Shown here: one piece after another, positions 34,557-48,200 of the stretch
How the letters are laid out: each line of letters opens with the position of its first letter
Numbering within the stretch: the stretch's first letter is position 1
NCBI GenBank assembly: GCA_000727475.1
Contig: KL647299.1
Span: 3,085,615-3,149,614, forward strand
Direction of reading: 5' to 3'
Length of the DNA stretch: 64,000 nucleotides
Origin: Sarcocystis neurona
Taxonomy: Eukaryota; Apicomplexa; Conoidasida; Eucoccidiorida; Sarcocystidae
Translations under genes and position numbers: made by a program
The notes under the pieces: generated by a model
Database searches by the model: none
The model's input: the letters and a program-made list of their open reading frames with translations, nothing else
What the model was told of the DNA's origin: nothing

Positions 34557-36000
34557 ACGTACACACATTGATATATGTATATGTATACTTATGGGTATAT
34601 ATATTCATGCATCTCCATACATATATGTATATATATATACATATATGTATGTGTATAGGTGCGTCTGTCCTTGTAGAAGACAAATGCCCGCGGCATCTGT
34701 TTATATGGCGTTTTGGGCCACTGGTAGTTTTCTTTTTGTCATACCTTTTCAGAGAGCCTGTATGTGGCGGGAAGTGCGCTCAGCAAAAAAACGCTACTTT
34801 GTGCCACCGTGCACACAAAAACGCAAATATTCAAACACGTACGGGTCTCTGCGACACTCACAAGAGTTGCTTTGTATGAAAAACGAAAGAGCTTGGAAAA
34901 CACGCTGCAGGATTTCACTTTTAAAGACTGTACCCTCAAAGCGATCGGACAAAGTTACTCAGACCACGTGCCGTCAGGATATTGTCGCCGTTCTCTTCCC
35001 CAGACAGAACTCGCATCCTTTGTACTCCCCCTCCATCTGCGTCTTCTGTACACTCGTATGTAGCCTTTTCGTCACGGCCTGTATTATCGTCTTATCACAT
35101 GGTTGTTAAATAGTGGAAGCCGCACACATACATAGATAGTGAATACCTGTTGAAGATAGTCACGCGGACATGTGTGTGCAGTCAGCCGTTTTTTACACGT
35201 AATCACTTCTATACATAGAGAGAGTTGCACACCTCCACGCGTGTGTTCTGCGGTTGTGGAGACAGTGGAATACAGAGAGAATGAGAACGCGAAGATACTG
35301 CAAAAAAAGACGACTTAGAAATAATGACTTGTCCATCTACAGAGGCAGGAAGTAGAAACGCAGTAAACATGACGCAGGAAGACCTTTGAAAAATGCTGCC
35401 AGCGTCGCTAGAGAGGTGTCGCACCGAAAAAGCAGAACTTATTTGCGCGGCGACGTAGTGGTCAAATACATACAATACGTCAATACATATATATACATAT
35501 ATATATATATATATGTATATGAAGACCAATACCCATTTGTGTACATACACATATATATGCGTATACACATATCTATATGTAGTCTGTTTACACGTGTGCA
35601 TAAATACACCAGTATACAGAATCATACTGTACATAATAAGACGTGCGCAAGAACATATATATATATATACACGCACATATATACATATATATACGGATAT
35701 TGTAGCATATATTTGTATACGCGTACCTATTTTTATACATGTATAGGTATGCACGTGTGCATGCGTAGTTCTGCAGAAGCTTGCAAGAGACGTACCAGCA
35801 GACGGCTGGGTAAATAGAATTCTCAATTCTAGATGCGTACGTAGATATACGGAGGCAGAGGTGCACGATACTGCTGCGCGTGTGGCAGCGAGAGAAGAGG
35901 CACCCATGGAAGTAGTCGTCCAGACGGATGAATCTATATGGTGAGAGAGAATCAAACACAGGGACAGAGACGAAGGGCCTGAAGGAATAGACACAGTGCG
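33960..36000. other. no supported gene; (GT)n and TA microsatellites
   Basis: A perfect (GT)n run spans about 34520-34554, and TA runs follow at 34570-34660, 35480-35520 and 35650-35700. Remaining frames are short and unconvincing. Confidence 0.5.
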
Positions 36001-36259
36001 GAAAGGCGAAGGCTCAGACAAATCGCCTGAAGTCTTCACGTGAGTGCATGCAGACACCTACTGTGTACACGTACAGACACACAGGCAGAGTGAGGAAGAG
36101 GGAGAAAGGAGAGAGAAAAGGAGAGAGGAAGAGAGAGGCAAAGAAACAGAGAAAGAAATAGGAGTAGAGTAGTAGGCGAAAATGGATGTGCCTGCACTGC
36201 ACTGCCGTAATGCTGTGGACTAGCCACATACAACGACAGAAGCATGCAGCAAGAAGAGA

Positions 36260-36660
36260 AGGAGGAAAGCAGCGACTTAGCTGCTGCTGGTGGTGGTGCG
36301 CGACAGCAGCGACTGCGAAGAAGCACTGTGATGGCGCATTTAAATGGAACTCGGGAGCTACGAATCTCCTCCGAATGTCGTTGAGTCGTGTTTGTGTAGC
36401 CAGCGCGGGCACCTGTCGGTCTCGGATCTCTTTAAAAAGCTCTTCGACTTGCCTTTTGCAGACGTGGCTCGAACAGTGGGTTCTCCCCAGCGGCGGTGCT
36501 CTGTGCGGCTGTGTATGTACGGCACAGGTTGTACACGTAAAAAAAGTTGCGGGCATGCCTAAATGCTCGTATACTGTACAGCTCTCCTTTACCGAGTACT
36601 CGCCTAGGAACTTTGTATATCCAGCTGGAAGAGCCAGTCTGCATTCTCTGGTGTCGACAC
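36260..36660 (-). CDS. weak exon candidate
   Basis: A minus-strand frame contains CKRQVEELFKEIRDRQVPAL and RRFVAPEFHLNAPSQCFFAV, a helical, charged stretch unlike the surrounding DNA. The plus strand over the same bases also gives a plausible peptide (SVSDLFKKLFDLPFADVA) with an acceptor-like TTTTGCAG. No homologue is known to me. One of the two may be an exon. Confidence 0.25.
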
Positions 36661-36699
36661 TACAATAGCCATCTGTGTACACATACGTGTATACATATA

Positions 36700-37580
36700 T
36701 ATACACACATACATACATATATGTGTATATAAATATATATATATATATATATCTTTATTCGAATATACAGCATTCGCGTACAGGCTGACACCCATCCACC
36801 TCACTGAGCAGGGGATCGATATATCTATGCATGAGGCACTCGCTGACTTGTGATGCTGCGTCGCTACGATCACAAGGTGTATATGCAGAGCAAACGCCTA
36901 TAGGGAAACAGCTGCTCAGGCGTGTGCAGAGGGCAAGGAGTCCCTTTCTTTCGGAAGGTGCGCGAGTGCATCGCAGCGTTCGCAGCAACAGTATCTGCAG
37001 GGCAAATATCCGTGGGGACTTCTGATCAAGCGAGACGGAGAGAGGCAGACAGAGACGCGAGGAGAGGCGTGAAGAGTCAAAGGCAGTGATCTGCACTATT
37101 GCACTCACGTTCCGCCCTGTTTTTCTAGTTGCGTGTCCAAGCTGCGCGACGCTTGCATGCGTATGTACCGAGATACGTGTGTACTGCTACGCGCATATTC
37201 TAGCTGCGCGAACGCACCAGCAGCAGCAGTTTCGCGTCCGCATGTCCTTCGACACACTGCTGGCCAGGTGCCGTCACATGCAGCCGTGAGCAGCAGGCGC
37301 GCGCGCCCCGTACCGACGGCAGGGTTTTTTGTCCTGCCTGCCTGGCAAGTGTACGTTGCCTCTGTGTGTGTGGGCGTGTGTGGGAGTGTACGTACACTGC
37401 GTCGGGTGTATGTGGGTCTCTGGCGAGTGTACGTACACTGCGTCTAGACGGTGTAGACAGGCTCTGAGAAGAGCAGCGGACGCGGGCCGAGCAGTAGCAC
37501 TCGTGTGTTTATCTCTCGCGGAGAGAGAGGTGGAAAAGTGAAATTGCTGTGCTGGGGCACACGTGCGGTATCGAAGTGAA
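36700..37580. other. no supported gene
   Basis: A TA microsatellite lies at 36700-36760. A possible acceptor (TTTTTCTAG at 37121-37129) precedes a short Cys/Arg-rich frame. Nothing here is strong enough to call. Confidence 0.35.
37386..37438. repeat. paired 12 bp palindromes GTGTACGTACAC
   Basis: GTGTACGTACAC is a perfect palindrome at 37386-37397 and 37427-37438, each followed by TGCGTC. A third copy lies at 58497-58508, followed by CGCGTCGGG. Confidence 0.7.
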
Positions 37581-37596
37581 TATTTGCCGACTTGCC

Positions 37597-37684
37597 ATGC
37601 CCGGAGAAGACGTGCGACCGTTGCGCATCGACCTGTGGAGCCCTTCGCGGGGAAGTACCGTCGCGTGGTCGCCAGCCGACGCAG
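37597..37684 (+). CDS. possible first exon
   Basis: ATG at 37597 opens MPGEDVRPLRIDLWSPSRGS and runs to a CGCAG|GTGTGT donor at 37685. The peptide is short and not recognised. The sequence beyond is pyrimidine- and CTG-rich (38000-38200), as introns are here. No downstream exon was identified. Confidence 0.25.
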
Positions 37685-38124
37685 GTGTGTGCGGCAGCCA
37701 CCTGCTTCTTTTTTTTTGCACCAGTAATGTGGAAAGAGACAGAAAGGGACTACTGTGTAATCCGCGAGAGTGCGCAAGAGTCGCTTTCAACTTGACTGGC
37801 TGAGGTGGGGAGTGGGGTTATAATACGCAGGTGCTTCTTGGGGGTAGGCGTCTGGCAAAACTGTCCTGCTACCGTACGTACGCGTCTTGTGTGTGTATAC
37901 AGCGACAACGGTTTGAAAGAGTAGCATTTGCTAGCGTTTGACGGAGAAAAAATTCTTCTAGAAAAAGAAACCGGCAACACAGACGAAAATCGTCGTCCTC
38001 GTGTGTGCCGCGCGCAGCGGTTGCTGCTGCTGATATGCATGTGTTGCTCCTCTTCTGCTCTGCAGCAGCAACATCTCTGGCCGTAGTGCATCTCTTGCTG
38101 CTGCTGCTACTTTTTGTTCTTCGT

Positions 38125-38480
38125 TCATGTGTGACTGCCTGCTGCTCGGTCCCTGCGTCTATCCGTCTGCTGCTTCTCCTGCTGCTGCTGCGTCACTATT
38201 CTCGCTTGCGTCTTCCTGTCTATTTCTTCTGCTTCTCCGTCCTCTTCCTCTTCGCCTCCTCCCTGTGGCCCTCCAGCGGTATACCCCGTTCCCCTTCCTG
38301 TCTCCGCCTTCCCTCTCCTCTTCCTCCTCCTCGTTGCCCTCGGTCGGAAGAAACACCTACGGCAACAACTGCCGGGCACGTAGCCCGCTGCCACCTCCGC
38401 TGCAGCACCCGCAGCAAGCTGCTGCTTCCGGCTGCAGCTGCTGCCACCGTTTTCGCTGCAGCTCTACCACTCCAGCGTCG
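38125..38480 (-). CDS. possible charged exon
   Basis: Minus-strand frames give AGGPQGGGEEEEDGEAEEID followed by RKTQARIVTQQQQEKQQTDR (stop at 38125). An alternative frame reads acidic then Arg-rich sequence to 38159. The sense strand is CAG-type. It lies beyond the stop of PIG-T (38993), so it would be a separate downstream gene on the same strand. Not recognised. Confidence 0.3.
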
Positions 38481-38992
38481 TCAGCCTAAAAACGGAACCG
38501 TAGAAGAGAGTTACTGCCGTCCCAGAGAGGGCAATAACGTTGAACGGCATGCCTGCAGCAACAGCAGCAGAATACACCGGCACACACACACACACACACA
38601 AATATACGCATATACATATAGTTATCTGTAGAAGCATGTATGTAGAACTGCAGACTCAAAAATCAAGCAACACATATGTATATATACATATATGTACATA
38701 TCTGTGTGTCCTCCATTAGTAGAGACATATGTGTATGGGAGGGGAAAGGTCGACGACCGTATAAATAGATGTACGCAGGTGTCTACTTGTTTACATAAGA
38801 AAAGACACTTGTATACTATATAACAGCAACTAGAGATAGCGGACATCGCAACAACTACATACACATATATATGGACGCGCCTATATCTGGTCTAGGCAAC
38901 TACAGCAGCACGTTACACGCATATATGAACAGCAAGAAAGAACTTGAGAGGGAGCATAGAGACAACAAATACACGAAGACCCGCATTTATTT

Positions 38993-39228
38993 CTATTTAT
39001 CGATGAAGACGGTTCGACCTCTGTGCGGTGGAGACACACACACACACACATGCAGACTGCGAAGTAAATGCGGAGACACGCGTCGGGGGGGTTGTCGTTC
39101 GGCCCGCAGAAGTCTCGTCTCTTCCTCGCCCACACCCAAGCACCTGCAGAGAGCTGCCCAACGCATGCAAACAAATGTGTGGAAGGCGTAGGCCAGAGAA
39201 ACAATGAAAAGAAGCACGGTTGTCGGTT
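38993..39228 (-). CDS. PIGT: PIG-T exon I, membrane helix and C-terminus
   Basis: Following an AG at 39229 (weak acceptor, correct phase) the frame reads TTVLLFIVSLAYAFHTFVCM, then RWAALCRCLGVGEEETRLLR and a tail to a stop at 38993. Position and pattern match the single C-terminal transmembrane helix and short cytosolic tail of PIG-T. Confidence 0.65.
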
Positions 39229-42200
39229 CTCAGCCATACAAACCGCTCATATAGACACCCCCCCACCACATATATACGCACCTACATATATATATATATG
39301 TTTGTCTACGTAGATAAAGGGAGACAGAAACACAAATACAGGAGACGTAGAAACAGATATAGAGACAGAGAGACACACACAGAGAGAGGCAAAGGATCAG
39401 GTAACACAGATGGACAGAGATAAACCGAGAGAAAGACATATATATATATATATATATATGTATTTATATAGAGGGAGATACAAAGAAGCAGAGAAAGGAA
39501 GAGGCAGATTAAGAGAGACACAGAGAGGGAGAGGGGGAAACAGGAAGAGAGAAGGAAGGAGGTACACACAAATATGTGGCCAGAGAAAAGGAATACTGAC
39601 ACAGAGACAGAGACAGGGAGAGACGAGACAGGGACAGACAGAGGGAGACACATAGAGAGAGACAGGTACATACAGAGAGACAGAGACAGGGACATACGGA
39701 GAGAGACAGGGACAGAGACATAGAGAGAGAGACAGAGACATAGAGAGGGAGAGAGAGACATAGAGAGAGACACGGACATAGAGAAAGGAGACAGAGACGG
39801 GGAGACAGAGACAGAGACATGGAGAGGGAGACGGAGACGGGGAGAGAGACGGAGACGTGGACATAGAGAGGGAGACAGAGAGAGAAACGGATAGAGACAG
39901 GGACAGGGAGAGAGGCGGAGACGGGGAGATAGAGGAGACAGAGACACACAGAGAGATAGAGACAGACATAGAGAGAGAGAGGGACATTCATAGAGAGACA
40001 GGGATAGAGAGGGAGACGGGGAGATAGACAGAGACAGAGAGACAGACACATAGAGAGGGAGACGGAGACGGAGAGTGAGGCGAGACAGAGACACACAGAG
40101 AGACAGAGACAGAGAGGGAGACACATCGTAAGAGACAGGGACATAGGGAGAGACGAGACAGGGACATAGACAGACAGAGAGACAGGGACATAGACATAGA
40201 GAGAGAGAAGTTTAGACATATACATATCTATATGGGAAGAGGGAGACACAGAGAGAGAGAGAGACGAATAGAGAGACACAGAGCGACAGAAGGAGAGACA
40301 GAGAAATGGAAGGAGACAGACCCGGAGAATAGGTAGTGGAGACACGTAAGTAGATAGAGACAAACACAGAGAGAGAGACACATAGAGAGAGACAGATAGA
40401 TAGAGAGAAATTCATGGGGAAGTAGAGAAGCAAAGGGAGATAGACCTGGGAGACGGAGACAGGAGGACAAAGAGACGGAGACAGATGGAGAGAAGCGTGG
40501 AGAGACACGGGCCACAGTAGGGAGACAGTGAGACACAGAGAGAAGGAGATCTACATGGAGAGGGAGACGGGAAGATAGGAGGAGACACAGCAGCACGGCC
40601 AGAGAAGGGCCGGGAAAAGTAGAGAGGGCCACACAGAGAGACAGACGGAGACACACACGGGCCAAGCGAGACGGAGACACAGAGAGAGGAGAAGAAGAGG
40701 GAAACACACACACACACATATGCAGAAATACGGAGACAGACGGAGACGGGGGAGACGTACAGATGGCCAGAGAGAAGGCGAATGAAAGGCAGCGAGACAC
40801 ACGTAGGGGGAGCTACGGAGACGGCGAGACAGAGGACGCGGACAGATGGAGGGAGACGGAGACACACAGGGAGACAGGGAGACGCACGCACACGTACAGG
40901 TGGATGGAGAGACATTTCAGGAAGCCGGGCCTTGGCGCAAACAGAAGAAATACCACGAAGTGGGGAGGGACTTCGCAAGCGGCTCCACCTCTTCCTGTCA
41001 TATATGCGTGTACTTCCACGTAGATATTTACGGCGCTGGCAGATTTGCGTATATACACACGTATACGCCGGAAGAGAAACTGGGAAGGAGGGAGACGGAG
41101 CGACCAACTAACTTCGATATATATCCATATACATGCATGTATACTACACAGAGGCAAGGAGAGAGAGCTCCCTATATACTCGTGTGTGCGCAGCGAAGGA
41201 CCCTCTGGCTATTAAGATAGGTGGGGCTAGAGCGATACACTGAAAATGAGGTCAACGGGACTCTGGAAGAGGAAGAGGAAGGAAAAGGAGGAGAGATTTA
41301 CTGAAGTCCGGGAGAGGCAGCTGCTGTATCATTCCCTCGGTTATGAGCCAAGTCCACGAAGCAGCAGCTCCCTTCATTTGAAGGCCCTCTGCCAGCGCCT
41401 CCCACATTCGACACTGCGCTTCTCTTTCCACTCTGCTGCTGTTGCTGCTGTTGCTGCTGTCCGCCGTGCGGCACGAGTCAGGAAGAGGAGAAGAGAGAGA
41501 AGAAGACGGAGGAAGGAAGGCGGCAAAGCTGCAGAAGGACAAATTATCTGACAAAGTCGCTCGCCACGGGGAAGCCACGAACGGCTGCAGCAGCAAAAAC
41601 AAATGCGCACACGGCACTTCTTTCACATGCACCTGACAATTTAGGGGTTCACACACGAGCTCGAGTTCACAAGTGGGACAGAGACAGGAGGAGACGGACA
41701 CACAGAGAAAACAGGAAGAAAAAGAGTGGACACAACAAAGTCAGAAAAACTACCACCTTCAAAAACACGTGCAAACAATGCGTAGTCATCGTTATACGTA
41801 TATCTGAAAAGAAACTGATGCTGTTGCTTCTCTTGCTGCTGCTGCTGCTTCTCTTACTGATGCAATTTCCCCTGCTTCAGTCTCCCTTGCTGCAGCAGCT
41901 GCTGCTGTTGCTGGCGCTTCTCTTGCTGCTGCGTCGCTCCCTTCTGCTGTGCCCGCTACTAGTGGCGCTGCTGCTTCTTCCCCTGCTTCTACTGCAGCCG
42001 TTGATATCCGAGGTCAGTTACCACATCTCCTGCTACAGCACCTACTTGCTGCTGACGAAAGATCCGTTCTGCTGCTGCTACTGCTGCTGCTACTGCTGCT
42101 GCTACTACTGCTGCTACTGCAGCTGCTACTACTGCTGCTACTGCTGTTGTTACTGCTGTTGCTATTGCTGCTGCCACTCCTGCTGCTACTGCTGCTGCTA

Positions 42201-45200
42201 CTGCTGCCGCTACTGCTGCTGCTACTGCTGCCGCTACTGCTGCTGCTACTGCTGCCGCTACCGCTGCAGCTACTACTGCTGCTGGTGCTGGTACTGCTGC
42301 TGCTACTACTGCTGCTGGTGCTGGTACTGCTGCTGCTACTGCTGCTACTGCTACTGATCCTGCTGCTACTGCTGCTGCTGCTTTTGCTTCTGCTACTCCT
42401 GCTATCGGGCTTTCTGCTGCTGCTTTTCCCGTTGTTGCAGCAACACAAGGCTGCTGCCACTTCTCCCCCGTGCGCGGCCCTACTGCCGCTGTCGGGACTT
42501 CTCTGTTCTTGCTGTTGCTGCTGCTGCTCTCTTACTTCTTCTCCTTTTCTTCCACACACATGCCAGTTTTCTACCTGCACTGCTGCTTCTTCTTCCCACG
42601 TCCTGCTGTTGCGTCCCCTCCCTGCTGCCGTCCTTGCTGCTACTACTTGCCGTCCTGCTGCTGCGTCCCCCTCTGCTGCTGCTGCGTTCCCTGCTGCTGT
42701 GCTGCGTTCCCTGCTGCTGCTGCGTCCCCTGTTGCAGTGCTGGCGGCGACAGAGAGTTGAGACTCTTACTAGTTCTCTGGAGAGGACAACAGCTCCTGGT
42801 ATATCGACGCCCTTGTCCGGCGAGAACGAAAATGACTCGACCGGGATGAATTTCTTTGCCACCGAGAGATTGATCTCAAGAGAGCAGCGGGGGGGCAGCA
42901 GGAATGCGAGCTGCAACAGCGCATGCTGCTGCTGCAGCAGTGACCCATCTGCTGCTGCTGCGGCGCCAGCGGCGTTGCGGGTCTCTGCTGCAGCAGCACT
43001 GTCGCCACAGGCAGCAGCAGCAGCAGAGCGAGTCCCCTTTCCCTCCCCTGCAGCAAAGAAAGAAGCTAGATAAAAGTTGAAGTCGCAGAGACTGCTGCTC
43101 GGGTAATCGAGCCTCAGATGCAAAGCACGCGCTGCTGCTGCAGCTGTCAACGAAAAGACTCTTCTTCCTTCTCTTCTTCCCAGTGTCCTTCTCCCTGTCC
43201 TGCTGCTGCGACGCGTCGACGGAAGTGCCGCTGCTGCTGCTGTGGGACCGCAGAACACGGACACCCCGGCAGGCTCTGCAGCAGCAGATGTGTGGGGTTG
43301 CCACGAACTGGCTCGACGCTGCTTCTCTGCTGCAGTGAGATCTTCTTCCCTATCTCCTCTCGGTGCTGCTGCTGCTGCTGTCGCTCCCGCTGCACCCGCC
43401 GCATCAGCAGCAGCAGGAGCAGCAGCAGCAGGAGGGGGACGAGCACCAGAAGACGCGGGTGGCGACGAAAGAGAGGTCCACTCGGCCCGGAGCGTCGACA
43501 GCAGAGGAGACAGGAAGAGAGGCATCGCGTCGAAGAGTTTTACTTCTCTCCACGCGGTTGCACTCCTGTTGCGGAAGATCCACAAGTACGAATCTGCAGC
43601 AGCAGCAGCAACCCCACCCCCCCACAAAAACAGCAGCAGCAATACCCACACACACACAGACACGGAGCAGCAGCTGCAGCGGTGCCAGCGTAGAGATAGC
43701 AGCAGCTGCAGCGGCCACCTCACCGGTGAAAAGCAGGGGCGGTGGGGAGAAGAAAATTGCGGAAGAAGAAGCAGCAGCGCCAGCAGTCATGAAAGCGAGA
43801 GACCGAGAAGCGTTGCAGCGACGGCGTGAAGGAAGGCACAGCAACAGAAGCAGCAGCAGTCGCAAGGACCGGCACATGCGAGTCGCAGCACACATGCAGC
43901 AGCAACAGCAGCAGCACGGCGGTGCAGCGCCTTACACACCACAAGCAGCAGCATAAGCAGCAGCATATGCAGCAGCATAAGAAGCAGCGTAAGCAGCAGC
44001 ATAAGCAGCTTTAGCAGCGAAGATGAATCAGCAGCAAGAGCAGCAGCTTCAGCAGCGAAGCCAATATCAAAAGCAGTCCAAGTTTTAGCTCAGAGAAACC
44101 AGCACGTCGGGGATTCAGACAACAGCTCTCTGCCAAGAGATATTCACCCAAAAGAGATGTCCACCTACGTACATACACATCCATCTCTATACGGGAAACA
44201 GAGGTGTCTACGTGTCGCACACATGCATATATAAATACGTATATGTAACACATCTATAGAGAGACAGATGTAGACAGGTAGACACATAGAGAGAGACACG
44301 TAGAGAAGTTGCATATACATGTATGTATACGTTGCATGCATACATACACAAATACGTACTTGGGGCATATATGGGGAGACGGAGACGGAGACACAGAGAG
44401 AGGGAGACAGAGGGGGGCGAATTTGTATGTGTAGAGGTGCACATGAATTCTTCGAAGAGACGTCTACAAATATATTCAAACCTCCGTCAATACGTACAAC
44501 TTGATGCAGCCGTCTGCACAAATCTACTCACAAGAAACTACTACACCTACATATACATATATATATACAGAGACATACACATATAGAGATATATATAGCG
44601 AGAGAGAGACAAAGATATATATATAGACAGAAAAGGACAGAGGTATAGACAGACAGATATATAGATGGAGGGGTATACACACAAATAGAGACATGTGAGA
44701 CATACATATGTAGGGATATACATAGAGAGAGAGAGAAAAAAAGATATATACATATATAGAGAGAAAGATATATAGAGAGAGACACACACAGAGACATAGA
44801 CAGATAGATAGATAGATGGACATATATACAGGTAGAGATATGTGAGACATACATATATAGATATATACATATATAGAGAGAGAGACAGATAGACAGATAT
44901 ATATACATACATATATATATACATATATATATGTATGCATAGATAGATAGATATATAGATGGAGGGGTATATATATAGATAGAGATATGTGAGACATACA
45001 TATATAGATATATATATATATGTATAGAGAGAGAGACAGATAGACAGATATATATACATACATATATATATATTATATGTATATGTATNNNNNNNNNNNN
45101 NNNNNNNNNNNNNNNNNNNNNNNNNNNNNNNNNNNNNNNNNNNNNNNNNNNNNNNNNNNNNNNNNNNNNNNNNNNNNNNNNNNNNNNNNNNNNNNNNNNN

Positions 45201-48200
45201 NNNNNNNNNNNNNNNNNNNNNNNNNNNNNNNNNNNNNNNNNNNNNNNNNNNNNNNNNNNNNNNNNNNNNNNNNNNNNNNNNNNNNNNNNNNNNNNNNNNN
45301 NNNNNNNNNNNNNNNNNNNNNNNNNNNNNNNNNNNNNNNNNNNNNNNNNNNNNNNNNNNNNNNNNNNNNNNNNNNNNNNNNNNNNNNNNNNNNNNNNNNN
45401 NNNNNNNNNNNNNNNNNNNNNNNNNNNNNNNNNNNNNNNNNNNNNNNNNNNNNNNNNNNNNNNNNNNNNNNNNNNNNNNNNNNNNNNTATATAGATATAT
45501 ATATATATGTATAGAGAGAGAGACAGATAGACAGATATATATACATACATATATATATATTATATGTATATGTATGCATAGATAGATAGATATATAGATG
45601 GAGGGGTATATGTATAGATAGAAATATGTAGATATAGATATCTGTGTCGTTTGAGTTTTGTAGGGTTTGACGTGGGGACATGCAGGCGCGGTGTACAGAC
45701 ACTGCCCCCCGCTGTTCGCCTTTTCGTGTTTTTCTGCTGGTGAGCGAGTCACGCGTCAAATTTCGGATTTCTGCGGAAATTTACTTTCGAGACGTTCCAC
45801 TTTAGTGCTGCCAGCAACTGTCGTCCCGGTCTGCTGACGCTCGGCCACAAAGTCATCTGCGGCGAACGCGCCACTCTCCTCTCTTCCAAAAGTTAAATGC
45901 AGTGTCTCTCCCTCCCTTCCACGCTGCTGCTCTTCCTGCAGCGCGTCTCCCTCTTGCTGCTGTTCCTGCGGTGCATCTGTCTGCTGCTGCTCCTCCTCCT
46001 GCGGCGCATCTGCCTCTTGCTGCTGTTCCTGCTGCCCGTCCTGCAGGAGCTGCTGCTGTCGCGCGCGCTGCGGACGCGAGGCCGCCGCTGCTGAGGAAGC
46101 GTCGCTGCTGCTGCTGCGGCTGGCGTGGGGAGCAGCGGGGGTGTGGGGGGTGGAGAGCAGGCCGAAGAACGGGTCGAAGTCGACAACAGCAGAACCGCTG
46201 CTGCAGGCAGACACACACACACGGGCATACACAAACATGCAAGAGGAGCCTGCTGAGGAGACACGCAGCAGGAAGACGTCCGCGAGGAAATTATTTGAAG
46301 CAGCAAAAACGTGCTCCTGGGGAGGTCGCAGACGCCTGCACTGCCCCACACGTGTCTATCTACACAGAAATAAAAGCCGTCTCCCTTCCTCGCTATCTAC
46401 CCCTCCCTTTCTTCTTCTCCTCCCTCTCCCTCTGTATGTTTCTCACTCTTCCTGTCTCCGTCCGTCTCTGTCTCCGTCTCCCTCCGTCTTCCTCTCTCCC
46501 TGTCTCCGCCTCTCTGTCTCTCCCCCTGTCTCCGTCTCCCTTTCTTCCTCCCGTCCCGCTCTCTCTCTCTGTGTTTCCGTCTCCCTGTCCTCCCCCCCCC
46601 TCGCTCTGACCACCAACCTGTTTGACTTCGCTGTTCCTTTGTCTTCCTCTGTGTACCCGTCTCTGTGTCTGCCTGTCTTCTTCCTCTGCGTCGGTCCCCC
46701 TCTGTCTGCCCATACCTCTGTCCATATCTCCCTACCTCGTCTGCTGCTGTCTTTCTCCCTGGCTTCCTCGATCCCTGTTTTCTCGCTGTCTCCGTCTCTC
46801 CCCACGTCTCTCTGTCTCCGTCTAGCTGTATTCGCTCTCCGTCACTGTCCACACCTGTCTATATCTGTCTTCTCCTGTCTCTATATGTCTCCCTTTTTGT
46901 CTGTGTCTCTCCTCTACCCTTCTGTATGTCCTGCTCTGTATCCATCTGTTTATCGAAGTCTATCTGTCTATCTCTTCCTTTGCCTTCCTTTTGTCTGTCT
47001 CTCCCTTCGTCGTGCTCCGTGTCTGTCCTTCTCTGTCTCTCTGTTCTTGTCTCCCTCCATCTCTTTGCCTTTTCTTCCGTGCTTCTCCCTTTGTGGCTGT
47101 CTTCCTCTATCCCGCCATGTCTCCCGCACGCCGTCTCCGTCTCCCTGTCTCCGTCTCCCTCTCTATCCCTTCTGTCTCCGTCTCTTCTGTCTCTGTCTCA
47201 TTTTCTTAGTTTTTCTGCGTCGGATGCTTTTCTTGACCTTGCTGTGGGGTTGTACTGAGAGACTGCACAGACGCAGGTAAGTGTGGGGCGTGTCTGCTTC
47301 TTCGAGCCACAAAAGGAGACATATATTCCGCAAGATTCACAGATAGCCACAGACACACTCATGTTCCTCCTGTCTACTACCACATATATATATTAGTCAA
47401 CATATATGCGTCACTTCTCCATTCTCAGTAGACACGCACTCGTCTCTCGCACACATAAGTCGACGTGTAATTTCCACATTCTCTTGTGCAAAGATATGTA
47501 CGCGTGTTTCTCGTGTCTACTATGTATACATGTTAATCAGCAGTAGACACGTAAGTTCTGTATTCTCTTGAAGAGAGATATACGCATCTCCTTCCTTGTG
47601 TCTACCACATACGTGCGTTAATCGGCAGTAGACACGCACCTTCTACACTCCCCTGAATGCACACTAATGGGAAGTAGACACGTAATTTCTACGTTGTCCT
47701 CAAGATAGACACGTATGTGTGTGTCTCGTGTCTCCTTCCGGCACACGTCCACCCAGACACAGAGACGTGTGCAGAAACAGACAGCGCTGTCGCGTCCTCA
47801 TGTCTATTATAGGCATACGAAAAGTAGACACCGGTGTCTACTCCAGGTAGACACATAGGTTCCAGGGTCGCACACCCAAAGACGGATCGAGCAGAGAGAC
47901 ACAGACAGCTTCCCCACAGTGTGGCATGTGTGAAGAAGTAGACACGTCTTTCTTCTTCTAGACAACTTCCCCACACACACATACAGAGTGTCCGCATGTG
48001 CCTCTCTTCTTCCTGGCTATATAGGTAGACTCTCCAGGCTGGCATATATAAATAGGTAAGGACCTCCTCTTCTTCTTTTTCTTCGTCTTGCTGTCTACAT
48101 ACGCCCACAGACAGGTAGACACACAGACACACACATATACACAGACAGATGTGTAGAGAATTTGAAGAGGAGTACGTCCTGACGTGTGTGCGTGTCTACT

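Noticed and set aside
39306..40800. Leu/Ser/Val/Cys-rich minus-strand ORFs of up to 290 codons
   Set aside because: Translation of the GAGACAGAGA tract; no real composition or domain.
46141..47280. Plus-strand gene 46236-47276 with a small exon between TTTTCTTAG and GTAAGT
   Set aside because: The splice signals are good, but the exon is only ~70 bp, the middle is a pyrimidine microsatellite, and it lies antisense within a PIG-T intron. It is worth only a transcript check.
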